Shown here piece by piece: positions 1 through 5,506 of a stretch of DNA of 5,506 nucleotides. The notes beneath the pieces are model-generated. The model made no database searches and was not told the origin of the DNA. It saw nothing but the letters and a program-made list of their open reading frames with translations. Position 1 is the stretch's first letter. Every line of letters starts with the position of its first letter. Made by a program: the position numbers and the translations under genes. Source of the stretch: an uncultured Eubacteriales bacterium (GTDB lineage: Bacteria; Bacillota; Clostridia; Oscillospirales; CAG-272); assembly GCA_934500855.1 (NCBI GenBank), contig CAKSUH010000117.1, forward strand, positions 1 through 5,506. The letters run 5' to 3'.

Positions 1-517
<517 letters not shown>

Positions 518-519
518 TC

Positions 520-548
520 ATTATATCAGATTTTTCCTGTTCTGTCAA
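520..548 (-). promoter_or_regulatory. Sigma-A-type promoter of ligA (perfect consensus)
   Basis: On the minus strand, TTGACA (543-548) and TATAAT (520-525) are separated by exactly 17 bases. A TGA directly before the -10 box makes it a TGn extended -10. All twelve core positions match consensus. Transcription would start near position 513, giving a leader of about 47 bases before the ligA ATG. The match is seen directly; activity is inferred from it. Confidence 0.9.
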
Positions 549-590
549 GAGGGACACCGATATTTTTCGATGCCCTTTTTATCAGGTTGG

Positions 591-624
591 ACAAATATTT
601 TTCCGTTATGTAAAAAATATTTGT
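591..624. repeat. AT-rich inverted repeat between the ligA and hpf promoters
   Basis: ACAAATATTTTT (591-602) and AAAAATATTTGT (613-624) are perfect 12-bp inverted arms around a 10-base spacer. The right arm ends six bases before the hpf -35 box, a usual place for an activator or repressor site. It lies upstream of both promoters, so if transcribed it would belong to neither leader, and a DNA-level role is more likely than an RNA one. AT-rich intergenic DNA can produce such symmetry by chance, so the call is tentative. Confidence 0.45.
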
Positions 625-630
625 TCCATC

Positions 631-659
631 TTTACAGGAAGATGTTTTTGTGGTATACT
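631..659 (+). promoter_or_regulatory. Sigma-A-type promoter of hpf
   Basis: TTTACA (631-636, five of six matches to TTGACA) and TATACT (654-659, five of six matches to TATAAT) are 17 bases apart, and TGG before the -10 gives a TGn extension. The start point would fall near 666, leaving a leader of about 50 bases before the hpf ATG at 716. Many Firmicutes also drive hpf from stress or stationary-phase promoters (sigma-B or sigma-H); I see no clear second promoter here. Confidence 0.82.
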
Positions 660-664
660 GAAGA

Positions 665-689
665 TGCGAAGGACGATCCGCCGTTCGCA
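665..689 (+). promoter_or_regulatory. Possible weak hairpin at the 5' end of the hpf mRNA
   Basis: TGCGAA (665-670) and TTCGCA (684-689) are complementary 6-bp arms around a 13-base loop, placed right at the predicted 5' end of the transcript and before the ribosome binding region. It is short and has a large loop, so chance pairing is quite possible; a 5'-end stabilising stem is the simplest reading. Confidence 0.25.
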
Positions 690-715
690 ATTCATAGGAA
701 AGGTTGGAACAAACC

Positions 716-1252
716 ATGAAGATTACCGTAGTTGGCAGACAGATGAATGTGTACGAAGAAATGAAGGACCTGATCGAACGCAAACTGGCGAAACTCGACA
801 AGTATTTTTCGGGCGAGGGTGACGCAACCGTTACGCTCTCCTGCAAACATAATGAGAAGAACCTCGAAATCACGATTTCCGCCGCCAACACACTGTTCCG
901 CAGTGAGGTCGGCGCAGACAGCTTCCGCACCGCTCTGGACGAGGCAATCAGCGCAATCGAACGCCAGATCCGCCGCAACAAGACCCGCGTGGCAAAACAG
1001 TTGCGCACCGGAGGTCTGGAAGTGATGCCCGAAGATCTCTTCAGCACCGGAGAGGAAGCGGAAGAGGACGAAGAAACGATTATCCGGGTCAAAACATTTC
1101 CCATCAAGCCCATGACTCCCGAGGAAGCGATTCTGCAGATGAATCTGCTCGGGCATCAGTTCTTTGTATTTAACAACGGAGAGACCGGAAAGACCTGTGT
1201 GGTTTACGCCCGTCGGGACGGAGCATACGGGTTGATTACCCCCGAAGGATAA
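716..1252 (+). CDS. hpf: Ribosome hibernation promoting factor, long form
   Basis: Long HPF (178 residues) binds the 30S subunit near the mRNA and tRNA channel and pairs ribosomes into inactive 100S dimers when growth slows. Residues 1-100 are the S30AE/RaiA-type domain, opening with MKITVVGRQMNVYEEM and carrying the basic helix IERQIRRNKTR at 81-91. An acidic linker (about 104-121) leads to the C-terminal dimerisation domain at about 122-178, with the family signature KPMTPEEAILQMNLLGH (131-147) and FFVFNN (149-154). The length matches long-form HPFs of Firmicutes. The ATG at 716 was chosen because family members begin MKI. A TTG at 704 would add four residues, but the AGGAAAGG at 696-703 abuts it with no spacing. 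That Shine-Dalgarno lies 12 bases from the ATG, a little far; GGA at 706-708 is an alternative. The gene stands alone between its promoter and a strong terminator; secA, often found next to hpf in Firmicutes, is not downstream here. Confidence 0.97.
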   Translation: MKITVVGRQMNVYEEMKDLIERKLAKLDKYFSGEGDATVTLSCKHNEKNLEITISAANTLFRSEVGADSFRTALDEAISAIERQIRRNKTRVAKQLRTGGLEVMPEDLFSTGEEAEEDEETIIRVKTFPIKPMTPEEAILQMNLLGHQFFVFNNGETGKTCVVYARRDGAYGLITPEG

Positions 1253-1269
1253 AACCTCTAAAGACGGAC

Positions 1270-1304
1270 ACATCCCCGCGCGAAATCGCGCGGGGATGTT
1301 TTTT
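1270..1304 (+). terminator. Intrinsic terminator of hpf
   Basis: Positions 1271-1282 (CATCCCCGCGCG) pair perfectly with 1287-1298 around an AAAT loop, and one more A-T pair (1270/1299) can extend the stem. Six T residues follow at 1299-1304. It begins 18 bases after the hpf stop codon. Read the other way, the T-run is weak, but the same stem lies 34-62 bases beyond the end of the convergent phosphodiesterase gene and may also limit transcription from that side. Confidence 0.95.
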
Positions 1305-1331
1305 GTACAGGATTCCGAAATTTTCGTCATT

Positions 1332-2057
1332 TTACTCAAGGATGTTCGTGGTGATATAGTCCAAGCCCCAATCCGCAAACCGCTCCGCAACCTTCGGGTC
1401 ATTCACCGTATATGTATTGAGCTTCATGCCCGCCGCGTGCAGACGGTCGACCCATTCCTTTGTCACGCTTCTCCAATCGGTATCAAGGTCGATACGGCAG
1501 GCGTGTGCCGCCTCAAAGAGATCCTCCCGCAATTCCCGCGTCAGATACTGTAAGGGCTGATCCGGGTAAATCTCGCGCAGATCCGCCAGATTTTCAAAAC
1601 AAAACGAGATAAAAATCACATGGTCAAGATATCCTGCCGCGCGAAAGCGTTCCGCAATCTCTTTGACATCCGCTTTTTCCATGCGGTTCTTCAGCTCAAG
1701 TACACAAGTCTTTTCATATTTTTGACAGCACTCGATGTATTCGTCAAGACTCGGCAGACGCAGGTCCACCCGTCCTGCCTTTCCGTTCCGATCCAACAGC
1801 GGCAGGCTCCGCAGAGTTGCATAGTCGGTGCGCTCCACCTCATACACCTGCGCGTTCCCTGCCACCCGTGCCGTATCGTTATCATGGACAACGATAAACT
1901 GTCCGTCCGAGGTACGGTGAACATCGGTCTCGATGCCGAAATAGGAACGGTTTCCCGCCGCGACAAATGCGCAAAGGGTGTTTTCCGCTTCCAGACCGCT
2001 AAGCCCGCGGTGAGCAATCAGTTGGGTCTGCTTCTTTTGAATGCGAATGGTATTCAT
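1332..2057 (-). CDS. Glycerophosphodiester phosphodiesterase (GDPD family, cytoplasmic)
   Basis: Members of this TIM-barrel family hydrolyse glycerophosphodiesters, such as deacylated phospholipids, to glycerol-3-phosphate and an alcohol; some act on teichoic-acid fragments. The 241-residue protein carries the expected active-site set: HRG at 16-18 (general acid/base His16), EN at 25-26, the metal-binding pair E43 and D45 in GIETDVHRTSDG, catalytic H58 with D59, and E121/K123 in LELKN. The C-terminal NTYTVND corresponds to the usual WTVN block, with Tyr for Trp. No signal peptide or membrane segment is visible, so it should act in the cytoplasm, as UgpQ/GlpQ1-type enzymes do; the exact substrate cannot be read from sequence. 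The ATG (2057-2055) overlaps the stop codon of the upstream protease gene as ATGA, with AAGGAG at 2069-2074 eleven bases before it. The reading frame is open further upstream, but that stretch lies within the protease gene and lacks family similarity. Translational coupling with the protease is likely. Confidence 0.93.
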   Translation of the reverse strand: MNTIRIQKKQTQLIAHRGLSGLEAENTLCAFVAAGNRSYFGIETDVHRTSDGQFIVVHDNDTARVAGNAQVYEVERTDYATLRSLPLLDRNGKAGRVDLRLPSLDEYIECCQKYEKTCVLELKNRMEKADVKEIAERFRAAGYLDHVIFISFCFENLADLREIYPDQPLQYLTRELREDLFEAAHACRIDLDTDWRSVTKEWVDRLHAAGMKLNTYTVNDPKVAERFADWGLDYITTNILE

Positions 2058-2881
2058 GATTCCGGTTTCTCCTTTTTCGGATAGAGTCTGTCGGCTTCCT
2101 CGGGGCGGATATGTAAAAGCAGGTACATCATCCATACGAACACCGCCGTTCCGAGCACCGCAGTCCAGATAACGGTCGGGGTATCCCACCACACGCCCGC
2201 GCCAAGGGTCGGATAAAGTCCGCCGCAGAAATCGTACACCGCGTGGAGCAGGACGCACAGGAGCAGATTCCCGCTTTTCAGCAGGACAACGGAGCACATC
2301 CCGCCGATCAGAAAGGAATACCCCACCTGCAACAGGGTCGGTCCGATGCCCGCGCCCTCGAAGAGGTTGACCAGATGCACCAACCCGAACACGGCGGAAA
2401 CGGTAACGGTGGTACGGAAAATCTGTCGGCTTGTCCCCCGCCTTGTTTCCAGAAGAATCGGGAAAAGCATCCCCCGAAACGCCAGTTCCTCAAACACGCC
2501 GATCAACAGCGCGTCAACGGCGTAAAGCCATACGAGGTCACCGCGCAAAAGATACGCGTCACCCCGCGCCGCAGACAGAAACGGAAAGTTGTTGACCACC
2601 ACGGCAAGCGCAGGCAGAAAGGCGGAAAGGCAGGCAACGGTCGGCTTTGTGAGAAGCCGAAAGTGCAGATAGAGCAAAACGAACAGGAACACCGCCGATC
2701 CGCAGGCGCGGGAAATAACGGATTTCAACAGTTCCTGCTTTTTCGCATCATCGAAAAACCGAGGATCCGCAATCGAATACGCCACAAAAAGCGCCGCAGC
2801 AACCACCGCGCAGACCCGCAGAACAAAATCCCGTCGGGAACCCCCGCTCCTTTTTTGCTTCTCTGTCCGATTCGTTTCCAT
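2054..2881 (-). CDS. CPBP-family intramembrane metalloprotease (CAAX protease-like)
   Basis: CPBP (Abi/Rce1-like) proteins are multi-spanning membrane proteases with glutamate and histidine residues at the active site; bacterial members act in peptide processing, bacteriocin self-immunity or unknown tasks. This 275-residue protein has a basic N-terminus (residues 5-22) and about seven or eight hydrophobic segments (roughly 19-38, 55-77, 80-102, 116-135, 155-173, 183-201, 205-220, 236-258). The three family motifs are intact and in order: EELAFRG at 131-137 (motif EExxxR), FGLVH at 165-169 (FxxxH) and HAVYD at 213-217 (HxxxD). The tail (259-275) is charged and probably cytosolic. The ATG at 2881 follows GGAG (2888-2891) by six bases and lies just after a strong promoter. 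A longer start at 2932 would lie inside the promoter's -35 to -10 spacer, so it is rejected. The substrate is unknown; the overlapping phosphodiesterase gene is the only context clue. Confidence 0.92.
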   Translation of the reverse strand: METNRTEKQKRSGGSRRDFVLRVCAVVAAALFVAYSIADPRFFDDAKKQELLKSVISRACGSAVFLFVLLYLHFRLLTKPTVACLSAFLPALAVVVNNFPFLSAARGDAYLLRGDLVWLYAVDALLIGVFEELAFRGMLFPILLETRRGTSRQIFRTTVTVSAVFGLVHLVNLFEGAGIGPTLLQVGYSFLIGGMCSVVLLKSGNLLLCVLLHAVYDFCGGLYPTLGAGVWWDTPTVIWTAVLGTAVFVWMMYLLLHIRPEEADRLYPKKEKPES

Positions 2882-2911
2882 TTTTCGCTCCGTTTCATCC
2901 CTTGTTGTCTT

Positions 2912-2940
2912 ATTATACCACACTCTCCGCACCTTTTCAA
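2912..2940 (-). promoter_or_regulatory. Sigma-A-type promoter of the protease-phosphodiesterase pair
   Basis: On the minus strand, TTGAAA (2935-2940) and TATAAT (2912-2917) are 17 bases apart, with TGG before the -10 (TGn extension). Only one core base differs from consensus. The start would be near 2905, giving a leader of about 24 bases that just holds the protease ribosome binding site. The -35 box covers the stop codon of the upstream transferase gene (2937-2939), so the pair can be expressed without that gene, though readthrough from it is also possible since no terminator separates them. Confidence 0.87.
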
Positions 2941-3956
2941 GCGTTTCGTAAAGATTTCGCTTTTTTCCCGTTTTCTTTCAATTCATGTCTGTCGGCATAC
3001 CGCAACAACGCATACCGTACTCCGAGCAGGAACAGCAAGGCGCCGAGTGCCGCACCGACCGCAAAAACAGCGTAATCCGAGCGGGTGAGCAGAACGCCGA
3101 ACAGATTCAGCACGAAATTCAGAGAAATCAGAATCATCGCACAGGCTCCCGTTGATACCCCCATGGCACAGATGCGGTGATGCAGATGGGCGCGGTCCGC
3201 CGCAAACGGACTTTTCCCTCCGAGCAACCGCCGCGCAACCGCCGCTGTCAGGTCGGTCAGCGGATAGGCAAACACAAACAGCGGCGCCAGCGTCCCAAGC
3301 CGCCATGTCGGTGCCGACAATGCGGGAAGCGCAACGAAACCGAGCAGAAAGCCGATTGAACCGGAGCCGCAGTCACCCGCGAAAATTTCGGCGGGCGGAC
3401 GGTTATAGCGCAGAAATCCAAGACAAGCTGCGGAAATCAGAAGCGGCGGAAGCGCACGCGCACCCATTCCCGAAAGGAGCAGAACAAGCGCGATCCCAAC
3501 CCCTTCAACCGTTGCACTCCCCGCAAATAAGCCGTCCAGACCGTCAATCAGATTATGCGCGTTCGTCAGCGCGACCAGCCACAGCACCGCAACAACCGCA
3601 CGAACGGAAACGGGAATTCCCATGCCGACAACCGCGGTAACCGCCGCGAGCAACTGGACGCCCAACCGTACCCATGCGGACAGCGGGCGGATATCATCCG
3701 CCAGACCGATGCAGAACACGGCAAGTCCTCCCGCAAGCCCCGCCGCATATTCCGCGTTGTGCGGGCAAAACAGAATCCAACACACACCTATCGCCGCCAA
3801 CATCGCAATGCCGCCCGCACGCGGCACACTGTCGGCGTGCATTCTGCGCCAATCGCGCGGAACATCCACTGCGCCAATCTTCCATGACAGCCTACCGACC
3901 GGAGGAATCAACAGCATCACCGCCGCAAAGCATCCCACAATTGCAATTCCCCACAT
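2937..3956 (-). CDS. Polyprenyl-phosphate sugar-1-phosphate transferase (WecA/TagO type, MraY superfamily)
   Basis: Enzymes of this family move a sugar-1-phosphate, usually GlcNAc-1-P from UDP-GlcNAc, onto undecaprenyl phosphate in the membrane, the first step for wall teichoic acid or other cell-wall polysaccharides. The 339-residue protein is hydrophobic throughout, with about 10-11 membrane segments. Conserved signatures: VPRAGGIA (44-51), the aspartate pair D87/D88 in GLADDIRP, NAHNLIDGLDGL (132-143), FAGDCGSGSIGF (192-203, with D195), and HLHH at 257-260, the HIHH-type motif that separates WecA/TagO enzymes from MraY. The C-terminal tail (about 319-339) is basic and charged. The ATG at 3956 follows AAAGGAG (3966-3972) by nine bases. 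An upstream in-frame ATG at 4028 is rejected because it falls inside a terminator hairpin. No clear promoter is seen between that terminator and the gene. Substrate sugar and final polymer (teichoic acid, rhamnose polymer or capsule) cannot be decided, as no other polymer genes lie nearby. Confidence 0.93.
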   Translation of the reverse strand: MWGIAIVGCFAAVMLLIPPVGRLSWKIGAVDVPRDWRRMHADSVPRAGGIAMLAAIGVCWILFCPHNAEYAAGLAGGLAVFCIGLADDIRPLSAWVRLGVQLLAAVTAVVGMGIPVSVRAVVAVLWLVALTNAHNLIDGLDGLFAGSATVEGVGIALVLLLSGMGARALPPLLISAACLGFLRYNRPPAEIFAGDCGSGSIGFLLGFVALPALSAPTWRLGTLAPLFVFAYPLTDLTAAVARRLLGGKSPFAADRAHLHHRICAMGVSTGACAMILISLNFVLNLFGVLLTRSDYAVFAVGAALGALLFLLGVRYALLRYADRHELKENGKKAKSLRNA

Positions 3957-3965
3957 GAACCCATT

Positions 3966-3972
3966 CTCCTTT
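3966..3972 (-). promoter_or_regulatory. Ribosome binding site deciding the transferase start
   Basis: AAAGGAG on the minus strand, nine bases before the ATG at 3956. It fixes the start 24 codons downstream of the first in-frame ATG. A second Shine-Dalgarno-like GGAGG lies further upstream at about 3992-3996 but has no standard start codon at a usable distance. Confidence 0.75.
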
Positions 3973-4004
3973 GCGATCTTCCCCTTTATTGTTCCTCCGA
4001 CGGT

Positions 4005-4042
4005 AAAAAACATACGCCCCGCAGGCAATTGCCTGCGGGGCG
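4005..4042 (-). terminator. Strong intrinsic terminator after the large unknown gene
   Basis: Positions 4015-4042 form a perfect 28-base palindrome: as RNA, a 12-bp GC-rich stem (CGCCCCGCAGGC with GCCTGCGGGGCG) around an AATT loop. On the minus strand it is followed by TATG and six T residues (4005-4010). It begins 13 bases after the stop codon of the gene at 4056. On the plus strand the following bases (CTTTGTTT) are moderately T-rich, but no plus-strand gene ends here. It separates the unknown gene from the transferase gene. Confidence 0.92.
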
Positions 4043-4055
4043 CTTTGTTTCGGCT

Positions 4056-5506
4056 TTATTTGGAAGCCCACTCTTTGTAGTAAATCGAATACGCGGAGTC
4101 GAAGTAGTAGTACGCTTCGCCGCTTACGGGATTCTTTTCCGCATCCACGACAGTGATTTTCTCTACATCTTTTCCGTCTACTTTGACCGTCTCGGTCTTG
4201 TTTTCCTTGTGCTTAACCGTTTCGGTGCTTGTGGCACTCAGCAGGCTCCAGTAGAAGTGTGCAAGATCCAGTTCCGCCGCCAGAGCCTTGACCTCGTCGG
4301 TGGTAAGCTCTGCCGCCAGTTCCGTCTGCAACGCCTCGTTGTCAAACGGCTGGTTCTCGCGGGTCTTGAACAGAACGCCGAGATCGTTAACGATCTTCTT
4401 CAGCTGCTCCTCATCGGTAGCCGCCTTCACAAGGGCTTCCACCTTCCGTGTCAGGCTGTCAAAGTACTTGAGCTGTTCCACATCCAGTTTTCCGCAGAAC
4501 GAAAGTTTCGGATCGGTCGCAAGCGCCTTCTCGGTCTTGTTCAGTCCGTTCAGACTGATATTGACCGCCACATCGCTGTCGGCGCGCACCGTAACAAGGA
4601 AGAGCGCATACTTGGCATCCGAGTCGCTGAGTTTACCCGAAGCGTCGCTGATGTAGTTGACCGCCAGATCAAGTTTTTTGTCGGTCCCGGAGGGCATCAT
4701 TTCAACGCTGTATTTGTTGGTGATGGTCGGTGCATAGACCAGATAAGTGTAAGTCTTGCCGCCTTCCGAGTTATTTGCGGTATAGGTTCCGACCACAGCT
4801 TCGGTCCCCTTCTGCGCCTTGACCCACTCAATTGCCGTTGCGTTTTCGGCGATCATCGCCTTGGTCAGCATCGTCACATTCACATTGTAGGTATCGGTGT
4901 TGAAGAAATCAAATGCAATCCGAGCATTCCGATAGGTAACCTTCGCCGCATCGGTATTGCCGCCCGCAGTATAAGTCCAATTCAACTTGGAAGAGTTCTT
5001 CTTTCCGCTGAAATTGATAACCGTGATCTCGTATCCGTCACCCGCGCTTCCGCCGTAACTGACATTGACGGCACCGTCACCGTCTGTCACACGAACATCC
5101 GCGTTGGTAATGTTGTTATTGTAGAAGTAAACCGTTGCGTTAAGAGTCTGACCGTTGTTGCTTGCGCAGGTATGAAGAGCGTACACGCCTTTTCCCGCGC
5201 GGTCGGAGCTGTCAAGCCAATCCTTGAGGTAAGGGTTCTGCGCCAGCACCTCGCGGGAATAGCCCGTAGTCCAGTTATAAGCGTATCCGACCGAACCGGG
5301 TTTGGGATCGCCCGACGCCGCGGCAGCAGTCGACTTTACGAGTGCCGCAAAATCAAAGTTGAGAAGCGGCTCGACCAGCGCATCGCGGTTCTGCTTTTTG
5401 CCGATTTCCCAGACATCCGCAGACAGATTCTTTGCGGGATCGGGATACGCGATAAACGCGTTACCGGTCTTGAAAATATCCATCATATAGGTTTCCTGGA
5501 TACGCT
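4056..5506 (-). CDS. Large protein of unknown function, C-terminal part, probably extracellular (cut by window edge)
   Basis: I do not recognise a family. The frame stays open to the window edge, giving 482 visible residues before the TAA at 4058-4056. An ATG at 5486 has a weak AGGAA upstream, but no signal peptide or membrane helix follows and the sequence reads like protein interior, so the true start probably lies outside. Counting from that Met: residues 1-60 are mixed with a short Ala-rich run (AAAA, 54-57); about 65-320 are rich in Asn, Thr, Gly, Ser and aromatic residues with alternating beta-like stretches (NATVYFYNNN, 116-125; YEITVINFSG, 152-161; KTYTYLVYAP, 244-253), as in beta-sandwich modules of secreted proteins. 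About 333-415 are predicted helical and charged, and the tail (420-476) is Lys/Glu-rich, then Tyr-rich. Only two cysteines are visible (107, 331). No LPXTG, SLH or dockerin motif is seen in this part. A strong terminator follows. A substrate-binding or surface protein would fit; this is inference from composition. Confidence 0.8.
   Translation of the reverse strand, partial: RIQETYMMDIFKTGNAFIAYPDPAKNLSADVWEIGKKQNRDALVEPLLNFDFAALVKSTAAAASGDPKPGSVGYAYNWTTGYSREVLAQNPYLKDWLDSSDRAGKGVYALHTCASNNGQTLNATVYFYNNNITNADVRVTDGDGAVNVSYGGSAGDGYEITVINFSGKKNSSKLNWTYTAGGNTDAAKVTYRNARIAFDFFNTDTYNVNVTMLTKAMIAENATAIEWVKAQKGTEAVVGTYTANNSEGGKTYTYLVYAPTITNKYSVEMMPSGTDKKLDLAVNYISDASGKLSDSDAKYALFLVTVRADSDVAVNISLNGLNKTEKALATDPKLSFCGKLDVEQLKYFDSLTRKVEALVKAATDEEQLKKIVNDLGVLFKTRENQPFDNEALQTELAAELTTDEVKALAAELDLAHFYWSLLSATSTETVKHKENKTETVKVDGKDVEKITVVDAEKNPVSGEAYYYFDSAYSIYYKEWASK

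Noticed and set aside
704..715. TTG start four codons upstream of the hpf ATG
   Set aside because: The Shine-Dalgarno abuts the TTG with no spacing, and HPF proteins begin MKI, matching the ATG at 716.
526..1113. Minus-strand open frame of 195 codons opposite hpf
   Set aside because: It lies antisense to a clear hpf gene, runs over the hpf promoter, and its translation is Ser/Arg-rich with no family resemblance; a shadow of hpf codon bias.
692..1402. Minus-strand open frame of 236 codons across hpf and its terminator
   Set aside because: It passes through the strong hpf terminator hairpin and is antisense to hpf and overlaps the end of the phosphodiesterase gene; no recognisable protein.
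2058..2297. 80-codon N-terminal extension of the phosphodiesterase
   Set aside because: It lies inside the protease coding region, is Arg/Pro-rich, has no family similarity, and the ATG at 2057 has the standard ATGA overlap and a Shine-Dalgarno.
2243..3088. Plus-strand open frame of 281 codons opposite the protease gene
   Set aside because: Translation is rich in Gln, Arg, Pro and His, typical of an antisense frame of a hydrophobic protein; it crosses a promoter and a gene boundary on the other strand.
3957..4028. 24-codon N-terminal extension of the transferase
   Set aside because: Its ATG lies within the loop region of a terminator palindrome, and a good Shine-Dalgarno precedes the ATG at 3956.
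3152..4080. Several plus-strand open frames opposite the transferase gene
   Set aside because: Arg/Pro/Gln-rich shadows of a membrane-protein gene with intact family motifs on the minus strand; no ribosome binding sites or family features.

Overview
The window looks like a chromosomal segment of a Firmicute, most likely a gut-type clostridium (Clostridia, perhaps Oscillospirales). The clues are the long (two-domain) ribosome hibernation factor, sigma-A-type promoters that fit or nearly fit consensus with TGn extended -10 boxes, clear AGGAG-type ribosome binding sites, GC-rich third codon positions inside genes and AT-rich gaps between them. The lineage is inferred from these features, not from a database search. 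No transposase, integrase, phage gene, CRISPR array, tRNA or rRNA was seen.

Layout. Positions 1-466 (minus) hold the first 155 codons of the NAD-dependent DNA ligase gene ligA, cut by the window edge. Positions 467-715 are a divergent control region: a perfect-consensus promoter for ligA, a small hairpin in the ligA leader, an AT-rich inverted repeat, and a strong promoter for hpf on the other strand. Positions 716-1252 (plus) encode long-form ribosome hibernation promoting factor, followed by a textbook intrinsic terminator. All other genes are on the minus strand: a glycerophosphodiester phosphodiesterase (1332-2057) that overlaps by four bases (ATGA) the end of a CPBP-family intramembrane protease gene (2054-2881). 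This pair has its own consensus-like promoter, whose -35 box lies on the stop codon of the next gene upstream, a WecA/TagO-type polyprenyl-phosphate sugar-1-phosphate transferase (2937-3956). Upstream of that is a 28-base perfect palindrome with a T-run (terminator), then the last 482 codons of a large protein of unknown function (4056 to the window edge), probably extracellular.

How the genes fit together. ligA and hpf are housekeeping genes (DNA replication and repair; stationary-phase ribosome protection) that share a divergent promoter region. The transferase, the membrane protease and the phosphodiesterase are all envelope or lipid-related by family: the first starts synthesis of a lipid-linked cell-wall polymer, and the last cleaves glycerophosphodiesters such as phospholipid or teichoic-acid breakdown products. 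A shared envelope role is plausible but is inference. The intergenic stretches are accounted for by promoters and terminators. I found no convincing new multi-gene system. The least explained item is the large C-terminal protein fragment at 4056-5506.
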